Below, one piece after another: positions 16,649 through 26,241 of a stretch of 64,000 bases of DNA. How positions within the stretch are numbered: position 1 is the stretch's first letter; the number at the start of each line of letters is the position of its first letter. This DNA is from Pseudomonas lutea (lineage in GTDB: Bacteria > Pseudomonadota > Gammaproteobacteria > Pseudomonadales > Pseudomonadaceae), in contig NZ_JRMB01000001.1 in assembly GCF_000759445.1 (NCBI RefSeq), positions 1,550,001 through 1,614,000 of the forward strand. Reading direction: 5' to 3'. The notes beneath the pieces are model-generated. The model was not told the DNA's origin. It worked only from the letters and a program-made list of their open reading frames with translations, and ran no database searches. Position numbers and translations under genes: made by a program.

Positions 16649-17134
16649 GGCTAGGCCCCTCTATGGCTGCGATTCCAGGGAATTGACAGGCAAGTTTAGG
16701 TCGCACCTTCATACTCGTCGAGCAACCCACCCGAGCCCCCCGGAACACAAGCATCCCTGCGCGGGCTCCGGACCCAACAAGATTGACCGTAGGCGATCCC
16801 CGTCGTCCAGGCGCCGCGCTGTCGCGCGGCAAACAGAGTCCCTGTGGGAGAGAGCGCCGTGGTGATGTTTGATGAAAGCCGGCTAGCTGCGGGCTGCGGT
16901 CAAACGAGCGCGCTGCGTCAGATGTAAAACGCGGCCAGGACCTTGCTTTCGCCAGCAAGCCGGCTCCTGCGGATTTTTCGCAACGACAGGAAACTCTGCA
17001 GCGCTGTGCAGGCGCGCATTGGCAGCGCTGACCCTCGCGGGCTAAACGGCTGGGCTTGTTGACGCGATTGGAATGAACCTTCAGGAATGCGCCATACTCG
17101 AAACCCCATATCGTCATCCCCTAAGGAGAAAACC
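16649..17134. other. Intergenic region with one REP half-site
   Basis: About 485 bases without a credible gene. A REP element of the GCCAGCAAGCCGGCTCCTGC form lies at 16948-16971. The rest is GC-rich with small frames that lack ribosome sites. AAGGAG at its right end belongs to the DUF883 gene. Confidence 0.6.
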
Positions 17135-17449
17135 ATGGCTCGACCTACCGCAGAAAAAGCCCAGGACGTCTTGATGTCCGACTTCCAGACGCTGGTTGCC
17201 GATACGGAAAAACTGCTGGCCCACACGGCTTCTCTGGCCGGCGAACAAGCTGACGAGCTGCGCGAACAGATCCGCGAAAGTCTTCTGCGTGCCCGTGAAA
17301 CCCTCAAGCTGACGGAAGAAACCCTCCGCGCACGTGGCAAGGAAGCAGTGATCATCACCGAGGATTACGTGCAGAACAAGCCATGGCAATCGGTGGGCAT
17401 CGCGGCTGGCGTTGGGTTCCTGCTGGGCCTGCTGGCCACAAGGCGCTAA
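17135..17449 (+). CDS. DUF883 / ElaB-YqjD family membrane-anchored protein
   Basis: A 104-residue protein with long amphipathic helices (LMSDFQTLVADTEKLLAHTA and LREQIRESLLRARETLKLTE) and a C-terminal hydrophobic hairpin with a Gly-rich core (SVGIAAGVGFLLGLLATRR), the signature of YqjD/ElaB. These C-tail-anchored proteins bind ribosomes in stationary phase in E. coli. AAGGAG precedes ATG 17135. It is the first gene of a three-gene operon with the next two. Confidence 0.92.
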   Translation: MARPTAEKAQDVLMSDFQTLVADTEKLLAHTASLAGEQADELREQIRESLLRARETLKLTEETLRARGKEAVIITEDYVQNKPWQSVGIAAGVGFLLGLLATRR

Positions 17450-17454
17450 CGGTC

Positions 17455-17841
17455 ATGACGTCGCCGACAGGTCCAACCGGGACCGATCAATCCTCTTCGC
17501 CACGGCGGCTGGGTGCGGCATTTCTGGGGCTATTGCACAGCCATGTGGAGCTGTTCGGTATCGAGCTTCAGGAGCAGAAAGCCCGCACCGTCCGCCTGCT
17601 GCTTTTTGCGGGCCTGGCACTGGTTTTCGCGTTGCTGCTGCTCATCGGCCTGTCCGCGCTGTTGCTTATCCTGGTATGGGACAGCTATCGCCTTACCGGC
17701 ATCATCGGACTGTGCGGGCTGTATACGCTGGCGGCATTGTTCTGTGCGATGCGCCTCAAGGCCGCTGTCTTCGATGAGTCTTCACCCTTCCATTCGACAC
17801 TGGAAGAACTGGCCAACGACCGCGAGCGACTGATGCCATGA
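17455..17841 (+). CDS. YqjE-like phage-holin-family membrane protein
   Basis: A 128-residue inner-membrane protein with an amphipathic region (LLHSHVELFGIELQEQKART) and two transmembrane helices (LLLFAGLALVFALLLLIGLS and GIIGLCGLYTLAALFCAM). This is the layout of YqjE/holin superfamily III (actinobacterial-type holin) proteins always found beside YqjD. It begins five bases after the DUF883 stop and its stop overlaps the next start (ATGA). Confidence 0.88.
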   Translation: MTSPTGPTGTDQSSSPRRLGAAFLGLLHSHVELFGIELQEQKARTVRLLLFAGLALVFALLLLIGLSALLLILVWDSYRLTGIIGLCGLYTLAALFCAMRLKAAVFDESSPFHSTLEELANDRERLMP

Positions 17842-18182
17842 GCAATGCACCTCAATTGCCCCAGACTCACAATCGGCGTGAGCTGCGCAAGGCACTGATT
17901 CGCCTGCGCATGGAAATGCATCGGCAGGAGATCCGTCAGGAATCCTCACGGCTGATGCACCCGCTGCAACGCATGCGCGGTATGGCGTCGGACCTTCCCG
18001 GCTCGCTCGGCATCAAGCATGCGCCATTGTGGGGCGTCGGCGCCGTGACTCTGCTGGGGTTCCTGACTGGCAAAGGCACACGCAGCAAGCGCACCGGCAG
18101 CGTCACGCGCCTGATCAAATTCAGTGCAACCGTGTTGCCGCTGATCAAAATGGCTCTGCAGAACTCCTCCCGCCGCCGTTAG
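17838..18182 (+). CDS. YqjK-position protein, basic membrane-associated
   Basis: A 114-residue, strongly basic protein (RRELRKALIRLRMEMHRQEI) with one short hydrophobic stretch (LWGVGAVTLLGFLTG) and a basic tail ending SSRRR. It occupies the third place of the yqjD-yqjE-yqjK layout and overlaps the previous gene by four bases. Sequence similarity to E. coli YqjK is not obvious by eye, so the name rests mainly on gene order. Confidence 0.8.
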   Translation: MSNAPQLPQTHNRRELRKALIRLRMEMHRQEIRQESSRLMHPLQRMRGMASDLPGSLGIKHAPLWGVGAVTLLGFLTGKGTRSKRTGSVTRLIKFSATVLPLIKMALQNSSRRR

Positions 18183-18211
18183 GCGCATTCTGGCTACATT
18201 CTTGCTATCCA

Positions 18212-18250
18212 ACTCCGCCTTGCCCGGTAATCCACCGGGCGAGGCGGAGT
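18212..18250. promoter_or_regulatory. Long stable hairpin between the YqjK-like and EAL genes
   Basis: ACTCCGCCT-T-GCCCGGT / ACCGGGC-G-AGGCGGAGT: 16 paired bases broken by a single T/G position, five-base loop AATCC. There is no T-run after it, so a classic terminator is unlikely. It could be a transcript end-protector, a leader structure for the EAL gene, or a REP-like element. Confidence 0.55.
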
Positions 18251-18323
18251 GCGTGTGGGCTTGTCGTCATGGCTCCGCTAATGCACCCATTTACTCTCTA
18301 CCCACCCTCACTAAGGAGGCCCC

Positions 18324-19487
18324 GTGTTCGATGGGCAACCGCTCGCCTGCTTTCAGCCGTTCATCGACACTGCCACCGGCCGCATTGCCGGCATTGAAGC
18401 GCTGGGCCGTTTACGCCAGGCAGACGGAAGCTTGCAGTCGGTAGGTCCACTCTTCGCAGACCCGCGGCGCCCCGCCATGCAACTACGAAGGCTCGACCGG
18501 CAGATCCGCGACAACGCCATGAGCCGTTTGCATGAGGCTCCGGTCGACTGGTTTCTGAGCCTGAACATCTCACCGCGCTGGATAAGCCGCTTGCGGCCTG
18601 ACCAACCGCCCCCCAGCCTCGCACGCCTTGAAAGCTTCGGGATCGCGCCAGAACGCATCGTTTTCGAAATCACCGAACTGAGTGGCGACGATCAGCGCCT
18701 CAAAGAGGTGGTCGCCCATTACCGCAACGCCGGGGCGCGCATTGCCATCGACGATTTCGGCGCCGGTTATTCCCAGCTGGATCGGGTGCTGGCATTGCAG
18801 CCCGACATACTCAAGCTCGACATGCGTCTGTTCCAGGCGGCAGCGCGGGGCGGTCCGAGCAGCGATGTGGTCAGAGCGCTGGCGCAGATGGCCGAGAAAA
18901 CCGGCTGCTGGATCATCGCCGAAGGCGTCGAGACGGAAGCCGAACTCGACTTCGCGCTGGAGTGCGGCTCGCGGTATGTGCAGGGCTATTTGTTTGCCCA
19001 GGCGCAGTTGGACTTCTTCGAGGCCGATGCCTTCGTCAATCGCTTCGCTGCACTGCGCGACTGCTACGTGATGAAAAAAGTCGCCGAGCGCGAGCGATTG
19101 ATGACACTGCGCAAACACCTCACGCATTTGATGTGTCGGCTGCAACGCTGGGCCGAGGACGACGGGGCAATAGCGGGCTTGCCCAACGGTACGGATTTTC
19201 CCTGGCTGCTGCGCTTTTACCAGTGCGACCGTCAGGGCACTCAGCTCACGCCGAATCTGGAATGGCGTAACGGCGCATGGACGGCCGACCCGAAATATCT
19301 GGGCCACAACTGGTCGTGGCGGCCCTACTTCTACCACCTGCTCGCCGAAGGCTGGCATGAGCGGCGTCTGACACTGTCGAGCACTTACCGCGACGCCACC
19401 ACTAATCAGTATTGCCTGACCGCAGGGCAGTTCTTTGATAACGGTGAGCGGCTGCTTCTGATCGATGTCGACGCTGCGGGGTTTTAA
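18324..19487 (+). CDS. EAL-domain cyclic-di-GMP phosphodiesterase with C-terminal YkuI_C-like sensor domain
   Basis: A 387-residue cytosolic protein. The EAL domain (residues 1-240) keeps EALGRL, the metal-binding Glu of FEITELSG, IDDFGAGYSQLDRV, ILKLD, IAEGVETEAEL and QGYLFA, so it should hydrolyse c-di-GMP. After about residue 250 comes a PAS/Cache-like module (FYQCDRQGTQLTPNLEWRNG, then WRPYFYHLLAEGW and LTLSSTYRDATTNQYCLTAG) of the YkuI_C type, a probable ligand sensor. The GTG start is supported by AAGGAGG four bases upstream. Confidence 0.88.
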   Translation: MFDGQPLACFQPFIDTATGRIAGIEALGRLRQADGSLQSVGPLFADPRRPAMQLRRLDRQIRDNAMSRLHEAPVDWFLSLNISPRWISRLRPDQPPPSLARLESFGIAPERIVFEITELSGDDQRLKEVVAHYRNAGARIAIDDFGAGYSQLDRVLALQPDILKLDMRLFQAAARGGPSSDVVRALAQMAEKTGCWIIAEGVETEAELDFALECGSRYVQGYLFAQAQLDFFEADAFVNRFAALRDCYVMKKVAERERLMTLRKHLTHLMCRLQRWAEDDGAIAGLPNGTDFPWLLRFYQCDRQGTQLTPNLEWRNGAWTADPKYLGHNWSWRPYFYHLLAEGWHERRLTLSSTYRDATTNQYCLTAGQFFDNGERLLLIDVDAAGF

Positions 19488-19569
19488 GCTTCCCTCGGCG
19501 ATCTTGTGCTTGCAGCGTGCCGGGCGAACCGGGAAGCTAGCGCGGTAATCACCCGACGGAGTACCGGCC

Positions 19570-20901
19570 TTGGATTGGCAGACCCTGCTCACCCGCGAGC
19601 GCCTTGGCAAAACCTTGCACAGCCCCGAAGAACTGGGGCGCAGCCCGTTTCACAAGGATCACGACCGGATCATTTTCTCCGGTGCCTTTCGCCGTCTCGG
19701 CCGCAAGACGCAGGTGCATCCGGTGACCAGCAACGATCACATCCACACGCGCCTGACCCACTCACTGGAAGTCAGCTGCGTCGGCCGTTCACTGGGCATG
19801 CGCGTCGGCGAAACCCTGCGCAGCGCGCTGCCCGACTGGTGCGATCCCAGCGACCTGGGGATGGTGGTGCAGTCAGCCTGCCTGGCCCATGACATCGGCA
19901 ATCCGCCCTTCGGGCATTCAGGCGAAGACGCTATCCGCAACTGGTTCAAACAGGCGGCGGGCCGCGGCTGGCTGGATGCGATGAGCGAGGTCGAGCGCAA
20001 CGACTTCCTGAATTTCGAAGGCAATGCCCAAGGCTTTCGCGTACTGACCCAACTTGAATATCACCAGTTCGAAGGCGGCACGCGGCTGACTTACGCCACG
20101 CTGGGCACTTACCTGAAATACCCATGGACGGCTCGCCATGCGGACTCTCTGGGCTACAAGAAGCATAAATTCGGCTGCTATCAGAGCGAACTGCCGATTC
20201 TTGAGCAGATCGCCAGCAAGCTCGGCCTGCCGCAGCTGGAAGAACAGCGCTGGGCACGGCATCCGCTGGTGTACCTGATGGAAGCTGCCGACGATATTTG
20301 TTACGCCCTCATCGACCTCGAAGACGGTCTGGAAATGGAGTTGCTCAACTACACCGAGGTCGAGTCGTTGCTGCTGGGGCTGGTGGGTGATGACTTGCCG
20401 GAAACCTACCGCCAACTGGGCCCGGGTGACTCGCGCCGCCGCAAACTGGCGATTCTGCGCGGCAAGGCCATCGAGCACCTGACCAACGCCGCCGCGCGCG
20501 CCTTCGTTGAACAGCAGGATGCGTTGCTCGCCGGTACGCTGCAGGGTGACTTGGTCGAACACATGCATGGCCCGGCCAAGCGCTGTGTGCTCAGCGCCAA
20601 GGACATGGCACGCAAGAAAATCTTTCAGGACAAACGCAAGACGCTGCACGAGATCGGCGCTTACACCACGCTGGAAATCCTGCTCAATGCCTTCTGCGGC
20701 GCCGCTTTGGAGCAGTTCGGCGGGCACGAACCATCATTCAAGAGCCGGCGCATTCTAGATCTGCTGGGTAATAACGCGCCTGATCCCTCCTGGCCGCTGC
20801 ACACCTCGTTTCTCAGGGTGATCGATTTCATCGCCGGCATGACCGACAGCTACGCCAGCGAAATGGCCCGTGAGATGACCGGACACTCCAGCCCCGTCTA
20901 A
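19570..20901 (+). CDS. dgt: Deoxyguanosinetriphosphate triphosphohydrolase
   Basis: A 443-residue HD-domain dNTPase (dGTP to deoxyguanosine plus triphosphate). It has [10 protein letters not shown], the first His in RLTHSLEV, the His-Asp pair in [16 protein letters not shown] and a downstream metal Asp in [15 protein letters not shown]. It probably works as a hexamer in the cytosol. The start is TTG ([15 protein letters not shown]), since the sequence aligns from there and no ATG is available; GACGGAG lies upstream. A hairpin at 20943 probably ends transcription. Confidence 0.93.
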   Translation: MDWQTLLTRERLGKTLHSPEELGRSPFHKDHDRIIFSGAFRRLGRKTQVHPVTSNDHIHTRLTHSLEVSCVGRSLGMRVGETLRSALPDWCDPSDLGMVVQSACLAHDIGNPPFGHSGEDAIRNWFKQAAGRGWLDAMSEVERNDFLNFEGNAQGFRVLTQLEYHQFEGGTRLTYATLGTYLKYPWTARHADSLGYKKHKFGCYQSELPILEQIASKLGLPQLEEQRWARHPLVYLMEAADDICYALIDLEDGLEMELLNYTEVESLLLGLVGDDLPETYRQLGPGDSRRRKLAILRGKAIEHLTNAAARAFVEQQDALLAGTLQGDLVEHMHGPAKRCVLSAKDMARKKIFQDKRKTLHEIGAYTTLEILLNAFCGAALEQFGGHEPSFKSRRILDLLGNNAPDPSWPLHTSFLRVIDFIAGMTDSYASEMAREMTGHSSPV

Positions 20902-20942
20902 CCCCACGACAAGCACCTTGCGCTGCCTCTGACAGCGCCGCG

Positions 20943-20979
20943 AATGCCCGAATCCGACGCCGGTTTCGGGCATTTCTCG
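20943..20979 (+). terminator. Probable terminator after dgt
   Basis: AATGCCCGAA / TTCGGGCATT forms a 10-bp perfect stem with a 12-base loop, followed by TCTCGTT. The T-run is weak. Confidence 0.6.
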
Positions 20980-21016
20980 TTGGGCTCTCAGCAGATCCAA
21001 CAGCAACTTCGGACAT

Positions 21017-21036
21017 TTCCTACACAACCGTCGGAA
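21017..21036. promoter_or_regulatory. Inverted repeat TTCCTAC-N6-GTCGGAA upstream of the receiver gene
   Basis: Two 7-base half-sites with one mismatch, about 160 bases before the stand-alone receiver gene. The TTCCTA/TAGGAA theme recurs at 21844-21857 before the LuxR-type regulator. It is a candidate binding site for that regulator. Confidence 0.4.
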
Positions 21037-21198
21037 TGCCCTTATCGCTGCGCACACATCACTGCCGAATAATCCGCGCCATTCCGAGCCTTGAGACAAC
21101 CCGACCCATTACCTCCCGAAGACATTGCTCGCGTGCCGACGCCGCCGGACATCCGGCAAGGCGGTCGCACCCATCCCCTCCTTCGCCTGGAACCGCCG

Positions 21199-21588
21199 AT
21201 GCTCACTGAAAATTTCCGAATCCTGCTGGTTGAGGATCACCCGTTTCAACTGATCGCTCTGCAAATCCTTTTAAACAACAACGGCCTCTATCGGGTCACG
21301 CCCGCGCTGAACGCCAGCGAAGCGCTGGGCGCCATGGAGCGCAGCCCCGAGCCTTATGACCTGCTGCTGTGCGATCAGCGTCTGCCGGGCATGTGCGGGC
21401 TGGAACTGATTCAGACGGCCACCCGTCGCGGGCTGATTCAGCGCGCGATCCTGCTCAGTGGCCTGGAGGCGGCCCCTTTGGCGACGCTTGAATCCGAGGC
21501 CAGAGCGATGGGACTTCCGCTGCTGGGCTGCCTGAGCAAACCATTGAACACGCTGGAGCTGATCAGCCTGATCTCGGCTCCCGCCTGA
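21199..21588 (+). CDS. Stand-alone response-regulator receiver protein
   Basis: A 129-residue CheY-like domain: acidic pocket LLVEDHP (residues 9-15), phosphoacceptor Asp59 in LLLCDQRLPGM, Ser of ILLSGLE and Lys of CLSKPLN. No output domain follows, and the stop is genuine. It lies upstream of, and on the same strand as, a LuxR-type regulator and a BvgS-like hybrid kinase. In P. aeruginosa the RocSAR systems place a receiver-EAL protein (RocR) with the equivalent genes, so this may be a stripped RocR or a phosphate sink. ATG 21199 is chosen because the domain begins there; the upstream extension is low-complexity. Confidence 0.85.
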   Translation: MLTENFRILLVEDHPFQLIALQILLNNNGLYRVTPALNASEALGAMERSPEPYDLLLCDQRLPGMCGLELIQTATRRGLIQRAILLSGLEAAPLATLESEARAMGLPLLGCLSKPLNTLELISLISAPA

Positions 21589-21946
21589 GGCCCCTATCGT
21601 GTGTGAGGTGCGCTACCCGGATTATAAGTCGCAGGTGGCAATATCGGATCGTAAAGCCATCATTGGTGGTGCTCCATGGGTAGAAATTAAACAGCCCGGC
21701 GGCCCATTGAAAAATCCCGGTATATTCCGATTCGAAATAAACAGCCGTATATACGCATTGTTTTACTCAACCTCGCACATTGCTTTTTATTAAACATTCA
21801 TGGTCGCCGCGTGCATCAATGTACGCACATACGCTTATTCTTGTAGGACTATTCCTATATAGCGGTTCGGGCATGATCTCTTTATGGGCGCTGTTGAACA
21901 TCTGGGATAAGGTGCGCGCTTTCTTGCCACTCATTATGGATTGACC
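21589..21946. promoter_or_regulatory. AT-richer promoter region of the two-component operon, with TAGGA-N4-TCCTA palindrome
   Basis: Some 358 bases, more AT-rich than the surroundings. A palindrome TAGGA/TCCTA lies at 21844-21857, about 90 bases before the response-regulator ATG. A GTG-initiated 64-codon frame (21599-21793) crosses it but has no ribosome site and no recognisable features, so I do not call it a gene. Confidence 0.45.
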
Positions 21947-22573
21947 ATGAACTCTATTTTTATTATCGACGACCATCCGGTCATTCGAATGGCCATAAGA
22001 ATGCTTCTTGAGAACGAGAATTACGAAGTGGTCGGAGAGACCGACAATGGCGTCGACGCCATGCAGATGGTCCGTGAGTGCATGCCCGACCTGATCATCC
22101 TCGACATCAGCATCCCCAAGCTGGACGGGCTCGAAGTCCTTGCCCGGTTCAACGCAATGAACCTGCCGTCCAAGATTCTCGTCCTGACCGCACAGGCCCC
22201 CAGTCTCTTTGCCATCCGTTGCATGCAGTCCGGGGCCTCCGGTTACGTGTGCAAGCAGGAAGACCTGAGCGAACTTGTCAGCTCCGTCAAAGCCGTATTA
22301 TCCGGCTACAATTACTTTCCCAGTCAGGCGCTTGCCGCAACGATCAAAAAAGAAGGTGACCCCAACGAGATTGAGCGCTTCAAACTCGTCAACGACCGTG
22401 AGCTAATGGTATTGCAACTGTTTGCCCAGGGTCGCACCAACAAAGAGATAGCCAAGGGCATGTTTCTCAGCAATAAAACCGTCAGCACCTACAAAACCCG
22501 CTTGATGCAGAAACTCAAGGCCAAGACTCTGGTAGAACTTATCGAGATGGCAAAACGCAATTCGTTAGTGTGA
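21947..22573 (+). CDS. NarL/LuxR-family response regulator (BvgA/EvgA/RocA-like)
   Basis: A 208-residue protein with a receiver domain (IIDDHPVIRMAI; Asp53 in LIILDISIPKLDG; Lys in GYVCKQED) and a C-terminal LuxR helix-turn-helix from about residue 145 (NDRELMVLQLFAQGRTNKEI, then NKTVSTYKTRLMQKL). It should be phosphorylated by the hybrid kinase encoded immediately downstream. The stop at 22573 overlaps a possible GTG start of the kinase gene, so translation is coupled. ATG 21947 is preferred to the in-frame TTG two codons upstream. Confidence 0.93.
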   Translation: MNSIFIIDDHPVIRMAIRMLLENENYEVVGETDNGVDAMQMVRECMPDLIILDISIPKLDGLEVLARFNAMNLPSKILVLTAQAPSLFAIRCMQSGASGYVCKQEDLSELVSSVKAVLSGYNYFPSQALAATIKKEGDPNEIERFKLVNDRELMVLQLFAQGRTNKEIAKGMFLSNKTVSTYKTRLMQKLKAKTLVELIEMAKRNSLV

Positions 22574-22581
22574 GAAACAGG

Positions 22582-25500
22582 ATGGCAAAGGCGTTAAAGG
22601 ACTATTGGATCGCGGCGGTACTTATCTGCCTGGGCTTGGATGCCCAGGCAGACTCCCGCCCACCGGAACGCTACACACTGCTGAGTCGCTCCAACCCGTC
22701 GCATATGGACGTGACCCTGGACCGCTCCCAATGGCAGTGGGTGCGTAACAAACGCGAGCTGATTCTGGGCACGTCTGCGCCCGACTATCCGCCTTTCGAC
22801 CTGACCCTGACCGGCCGCGACTACGAAGGCTTCACTGCCGATTACGTGGGGATATTGGGCCGCGTGCTCGACCTGCCGGTCAAGGTTCTGCGTTTCGCCA
22901 GCCGCGACGAGGCCATTCTGGCGCTCAACCAGGGCGAGATCGACCTGCTGGGCAGCGCCAACGGTTACGAGGCGGCATCCAGCGGCATCGCGTTGTCCAC
23001 CCCCTACGCGGTGGACCAGCCGGTGCTGGTGACCCGCACCGGCGAAACCCGGCCACTGAACGGCGACCTCAACGGTCTGCGCCTGAGCATGGCCTATCAC
23101 TATCTGCCACCTGACGTCATCGCGGCGCTCTACCCCAAGGCGCGCCTGCAGACCTTTTCATCGTTCCAGAGCGCGATCAACGCAGTCGCGTTCAATCAGG
23201 CTGACGTCTTTCTGGGCGACACCATTTCCACCCATTACGTGATCAACAAGGGCTATCTGAATAACGTGCAGATGGCCAATTTCGGCAAGCATGAGGCCAA
23301 CGGTTTCAGCTTCGCCGTACACGCATCGAACACGGTGCTGCTGGACATCGTCAACGGCGTGCTCAAAGGCATCCCCGTGGAAGAGCGTATCGCCATTTCC
23401 AAGCGCTGGGGCGCCGGCAGCGACTTGATGCTGACCGATCAAAAGCTGCAGCTCAATCAGCGGGAGGAGCGCTGGATCGCCCAGCACCCGGTCGTGCGTG
23501 TGGTGTTCAACGAGGCGTACGCGCCTCTGACGTTCTACGATGCCGCCGGTAACTTCAGCGGGGTGACGGCCGACCTGCTTGAGCTCATCCGGCTGCGGAC
23601 CGGGCTGACATTCGAGGTCAGCCACGCCGCCAGCATGAACGACATGGCCAGCCAGCTCAGTCAGGGCCAGGCTGACCTTATTGCGGCGATGATCCCCAGC
23701 GACGAGCGCGAGAACCGCTTCAATTTCAGTCGGCCTTATCTGGACAACGTGTTCGTCCTGGTCACGCGCAAGGAAACCTCGGCCCCGTCCAATCTCGACC
23801 AGCTGGATGGCAAGAGAGTGGCGCTGACCCTCGGCAGCCCGATTCTGCCCTTCCTGCGTGAACATCACCCCGGCATCTATCCGGTGGAAGTGGACAACCC
23901 GGCGCAGGCACTGGACCTGCTCGCCCACGGTCGGGCAGAAGGCGCAATCACCTCACTGTTCAGCGCCAGCTACTTCCTGTCGTCACGCGGCCTGAACGAC
24001 ACGCTGCAAATGCGCGTCACGGTCGGCCAGGAGCCGGCGCGCATCGCCATGGCGACGTCACGCAATGCGACCGAACTGACGTCAATCCTCGACAAGGCGC
24101 TGTCGAGCATCGCGCCCGAAGACCTCGCCGCCATCAACAACCGCTGGCGCACCTACTCGCCCCGAGGCAGCGGTGCGTGGCATGACTACCAGTTGCTGAT
24201 CTACCAGATCATAGGGGGCGCCGGCATCCTGCTGCTGGGCTCACTGGCCTGGAATGCCTGGATGCGCCGTCAGATCAAACAGCGTGAGCGGGCCGAGCGC
24301 GCGCTTAATGACCAGTTCGAGTTCATGAGCGCACTGGTCAACGGTACCCCTCATCCCATCTACGTGCGTGATCGCGACGGTCTGCTGAAAATCTGCAACG
24401 ACAGCTACCTCGCCGCTTTTGCTGCACAGCGCGAAGACGTCATCGGCAAGAGCATTCTTGAAGGGATTCTGAGCAACAGCGAGGAAGCGCTGGGTTACGT
24501 TGATGACTACAACCGTGTCATGGCCGACAACGAGCCACTGATCCTCGACCGCTCGCTGCACATCGGCGGCCGGGAATTGACGATTTATCACTGGATCCTG
24601 CCCTTCCGCGACTCACTGGGGAAGGTTCAAGGGATCATTGGCGGCTGGATCGACATCAGTGAACGTCGCCAATTGATCGAGCAACTGCAGACGGCCAAGG
24701 ACCTGGCGGACGATGCCAATCGTGCGAAAAGCACTTTCCTGGCGACCATGAGTCATGAAATCCGCACGCCGATGAACGCTGTCATCGGGATGCTCGAGCT
24801 CGCTCTGAAACGCGCCGACAACGGACACCTCGACCGCCCGGCCATTGAGGTTGCGTACAGTTCAGCGAAGGATTTACTGGAGCTGATCGGCGATATTCTG
24901 GACATCGCGCGCATCGAGTCCGGTCGCCTGAGCCTGAGCCCCGAACGCGCCAATTTGCGGCAACTGGTTGAATCGGTCGTGCGGGTCTTCGACGGCCTGG
25001 CACGCCAGAAAAGCCTTACCCTGGCGCTGGATCTCGACCCCCGCACCAACACCGATGTGCTGATCGATCCGCTGCGCTTCAAGCAGATTCTTTCCAATGT
25101 CATCAGCAACGCCATCAAATTCACCGAACAGGGTCAGGTCCGGATCAGCCTGCAAACCGAGGCAGGACGCAGCCCTCAGCACATGACCGTGCAGGTGATC
25201 ATTCACGACAGCGGGATCGGCATCACGGCCCAGGATCAGCAGCGCCTGTTTGCGCCCTTCGCCCAGGTCGACCAGTCCGGACAACTGGCACGGACCGGCG
25301 CGGGCCTCGGCCTGGTGATCTGCCGCAGCCTGTGCGAAATGATGGGCGGCACGCTGACGCTGAGCAGCCGGCCCGGAGATGGCACCCGGGTTGAGATGGT
25401 CTTCGCGCTCACCACCCTCGACCCGCTCGACACCCGCAACATCACGCCCCAGGCTGCACCACACACTGCCGAGCCGCTGCACATTCTGATTGTCGATGAC

Positions 25501-26241
25501 CACCCGGCAAACCGCCTCCTGCTGTTCGAACAATTGTGCTTCCTGGGGCATCGCTGCGACATGGCGATACAGGGCGCCGAGGCCCTCGAACGCTGGAAGA
25601 ACGAACCCTTCGATCTGGTCATCGCAGATTGCAACATGCCGGTCATGAACGGCTATGACCTCACGAGGGCGATCCGGCAAGCGGAGCACGAGCAAGCACG
25701 GCCTCGCTGCACGGTGCTGGGCTACACCGCAAACGCACAGCCGGAAGAGAAACAACGCTGTCGCGAAGCGGGCATGGACGATTGCCTGTTCAAACCCATC
25801 AGCCTGAATGCCCTTAATGACCGCCTGAGCAAAGTAAGACCATTGGCGGTCATGGCCGAGGCGCCGGCCGCCGTTGCGAATGAGGCCTTCGACCCGCACG
25901 CCATTGCCACGCTAACGGGCGGCAGGATCGACATGAACGAGCGCCTGCTCGATCAACTCATTGACAGCATTCGCCAGGACCGCGCCGAGCTCGCTTCGGC
26001 CACCGGCCGGGATCAGTTGAAAGACGTCGGCCACAAAGTGCGTGGTGCAGCCAACATCATCTGCGCGACAGCCGTCATCCAACAGTGCGAAGCGCTCGAG
26101 GCCGCATGCGACGCCGAGGCTTCGGACGAAGACATCGGCGAGCGGCAGGTGGCACTTGAGCGCGCCATGACCACGCTGGAGCTGGCGCTGAGTGCCTATC
26201 GTGCGACAACCTCCGTGCCTCGAACAGGACCGCTGCCATGA
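22582..26241 (+). CDS. BvgS/RocS-like hybrid sensor histidine kinase
   Basis: About 1219 residues. A signal segment is followed by two periplasmic Venus-flytrap domains (about 45-280 and 290-530: APDYPPFDLTLTGRDYEGFT and YAPLTFYDAAGNFSGVTADL), one transmembrane helix (about 540-560), a PAS domain (about 577-693), HisKA with His725 (SHEIRTPMNAVIGML), HATPase (GAGLGLVICRSL), a receiver with Asp1016 (IADCNMPVMNG) and a C-terminal Hpt with His1151 (GHKVRGAANI). This is a complete four-step phosphorelay. An overlapping GTG at 22570 is an alternative start. The signal is unknown; amino acids, nicotinate and sulfate modulate relatives. Confidence 0.95.
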   Translation: MAKALKDYWIAAVLICLGLDAQADSRPPERYTLLSRSNPSHMDVTLDRSQWQWVRNKRELILGTSAPDYPPFDLTLTGRDYEGFTADYVGILGRVLDLPVKVLRFASRDEAILALNQGEIDLLGSANGYEAASSGIALSTPYAVDQPVLVTRTGETRPLNGDLNGLRLSMAYHYLPPDVIAALYPKARLQTFSSFQSAINAVAFNQADVFLGDTISTHYVINKGYLNNVQMANFGKHEANGFSFAVHASNTVLLDIVNGVLKGIPVEERIAISKRWGAGSDLMLTDQKLQLNQREERWIAQHPVVRVVFNEAYAPLTFYDAAGNFSGVTADLLELIRLRTGLTFEVSHAASMNDMASQLSQGQADLIAAMIPSDERENRFNFSRPYLDNVFVLVTRKETSAPSNLDQLDGKRVALTLGSPILPFLREHHPGIYPVEVDNPAQALDLLAHGRAEGAITSLFSASYFLSSRGLNDTLQMRVTVGQEPARIAMATSRNATELTSILDKALSSIAPEDLAAINNRWRTYSPRGSGAWHDYQLLIYQIIGGAGILLLGSLAWNAWMRRQIKQRERAERALNDQFEFMSALVNGTPHPIYVRDRDGLLKICNDSYLAAFAAQREDVIGKSILEGILSNSEEALGYVDDYNRVMADNEPLILDRSLHIGGRELTIYHWILPFRDSLGKVQGIIGGWIDISERRQLIEQLQTAKDLADDANRAKSTFLATMSHEIRTPMNAVIGMLELALKRADNGHLDRPAIEVAYSSAKDLLELIGDILDIARIESGRLSLSPERANLRQLVESVVRVFDGLARQKSLTLALDLDPRTNTDVLIDPLRFKQILSNVISNAIKFTEQGQVRISLQTEAGRSPQHMTVQVIIHDSGIGITAQDQQRLFAPFAQVDQSGQLARTGAGLGLVICRSLCEMMGGTLTLSSRPGDGTRVEMVFALTTLDPLDTRNITPQAAPHTAEPLHILIVDDHPANRLLLFEQLCFLGHRCDMAIQGAEALERWKNEPFDLVIADCNMPVMNGYDLTRAIRQAEHEQARPRCTVLGYTANAQPEEKQRCREAGMDDCLFKPISLNALNDRLSKVRPLAVMAEAPAAVANEAFDPHAIATLTGGRIDMNERLLDQLIDSIRQDRAELASATGRDQLKDVGHKVRGAANIICATAVIQQCEALEAACDAEASDEDIGERQVALERAMTTLELALSAYRATTSVPRTGPLP

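Noticed and set aside
21599..21793. 64-codon GTG-started frame before the LuxR-type regulator
   Set aside because: No ribosome site, no family features, and it lies in the AT-richer promoter region; composition alone explains it.
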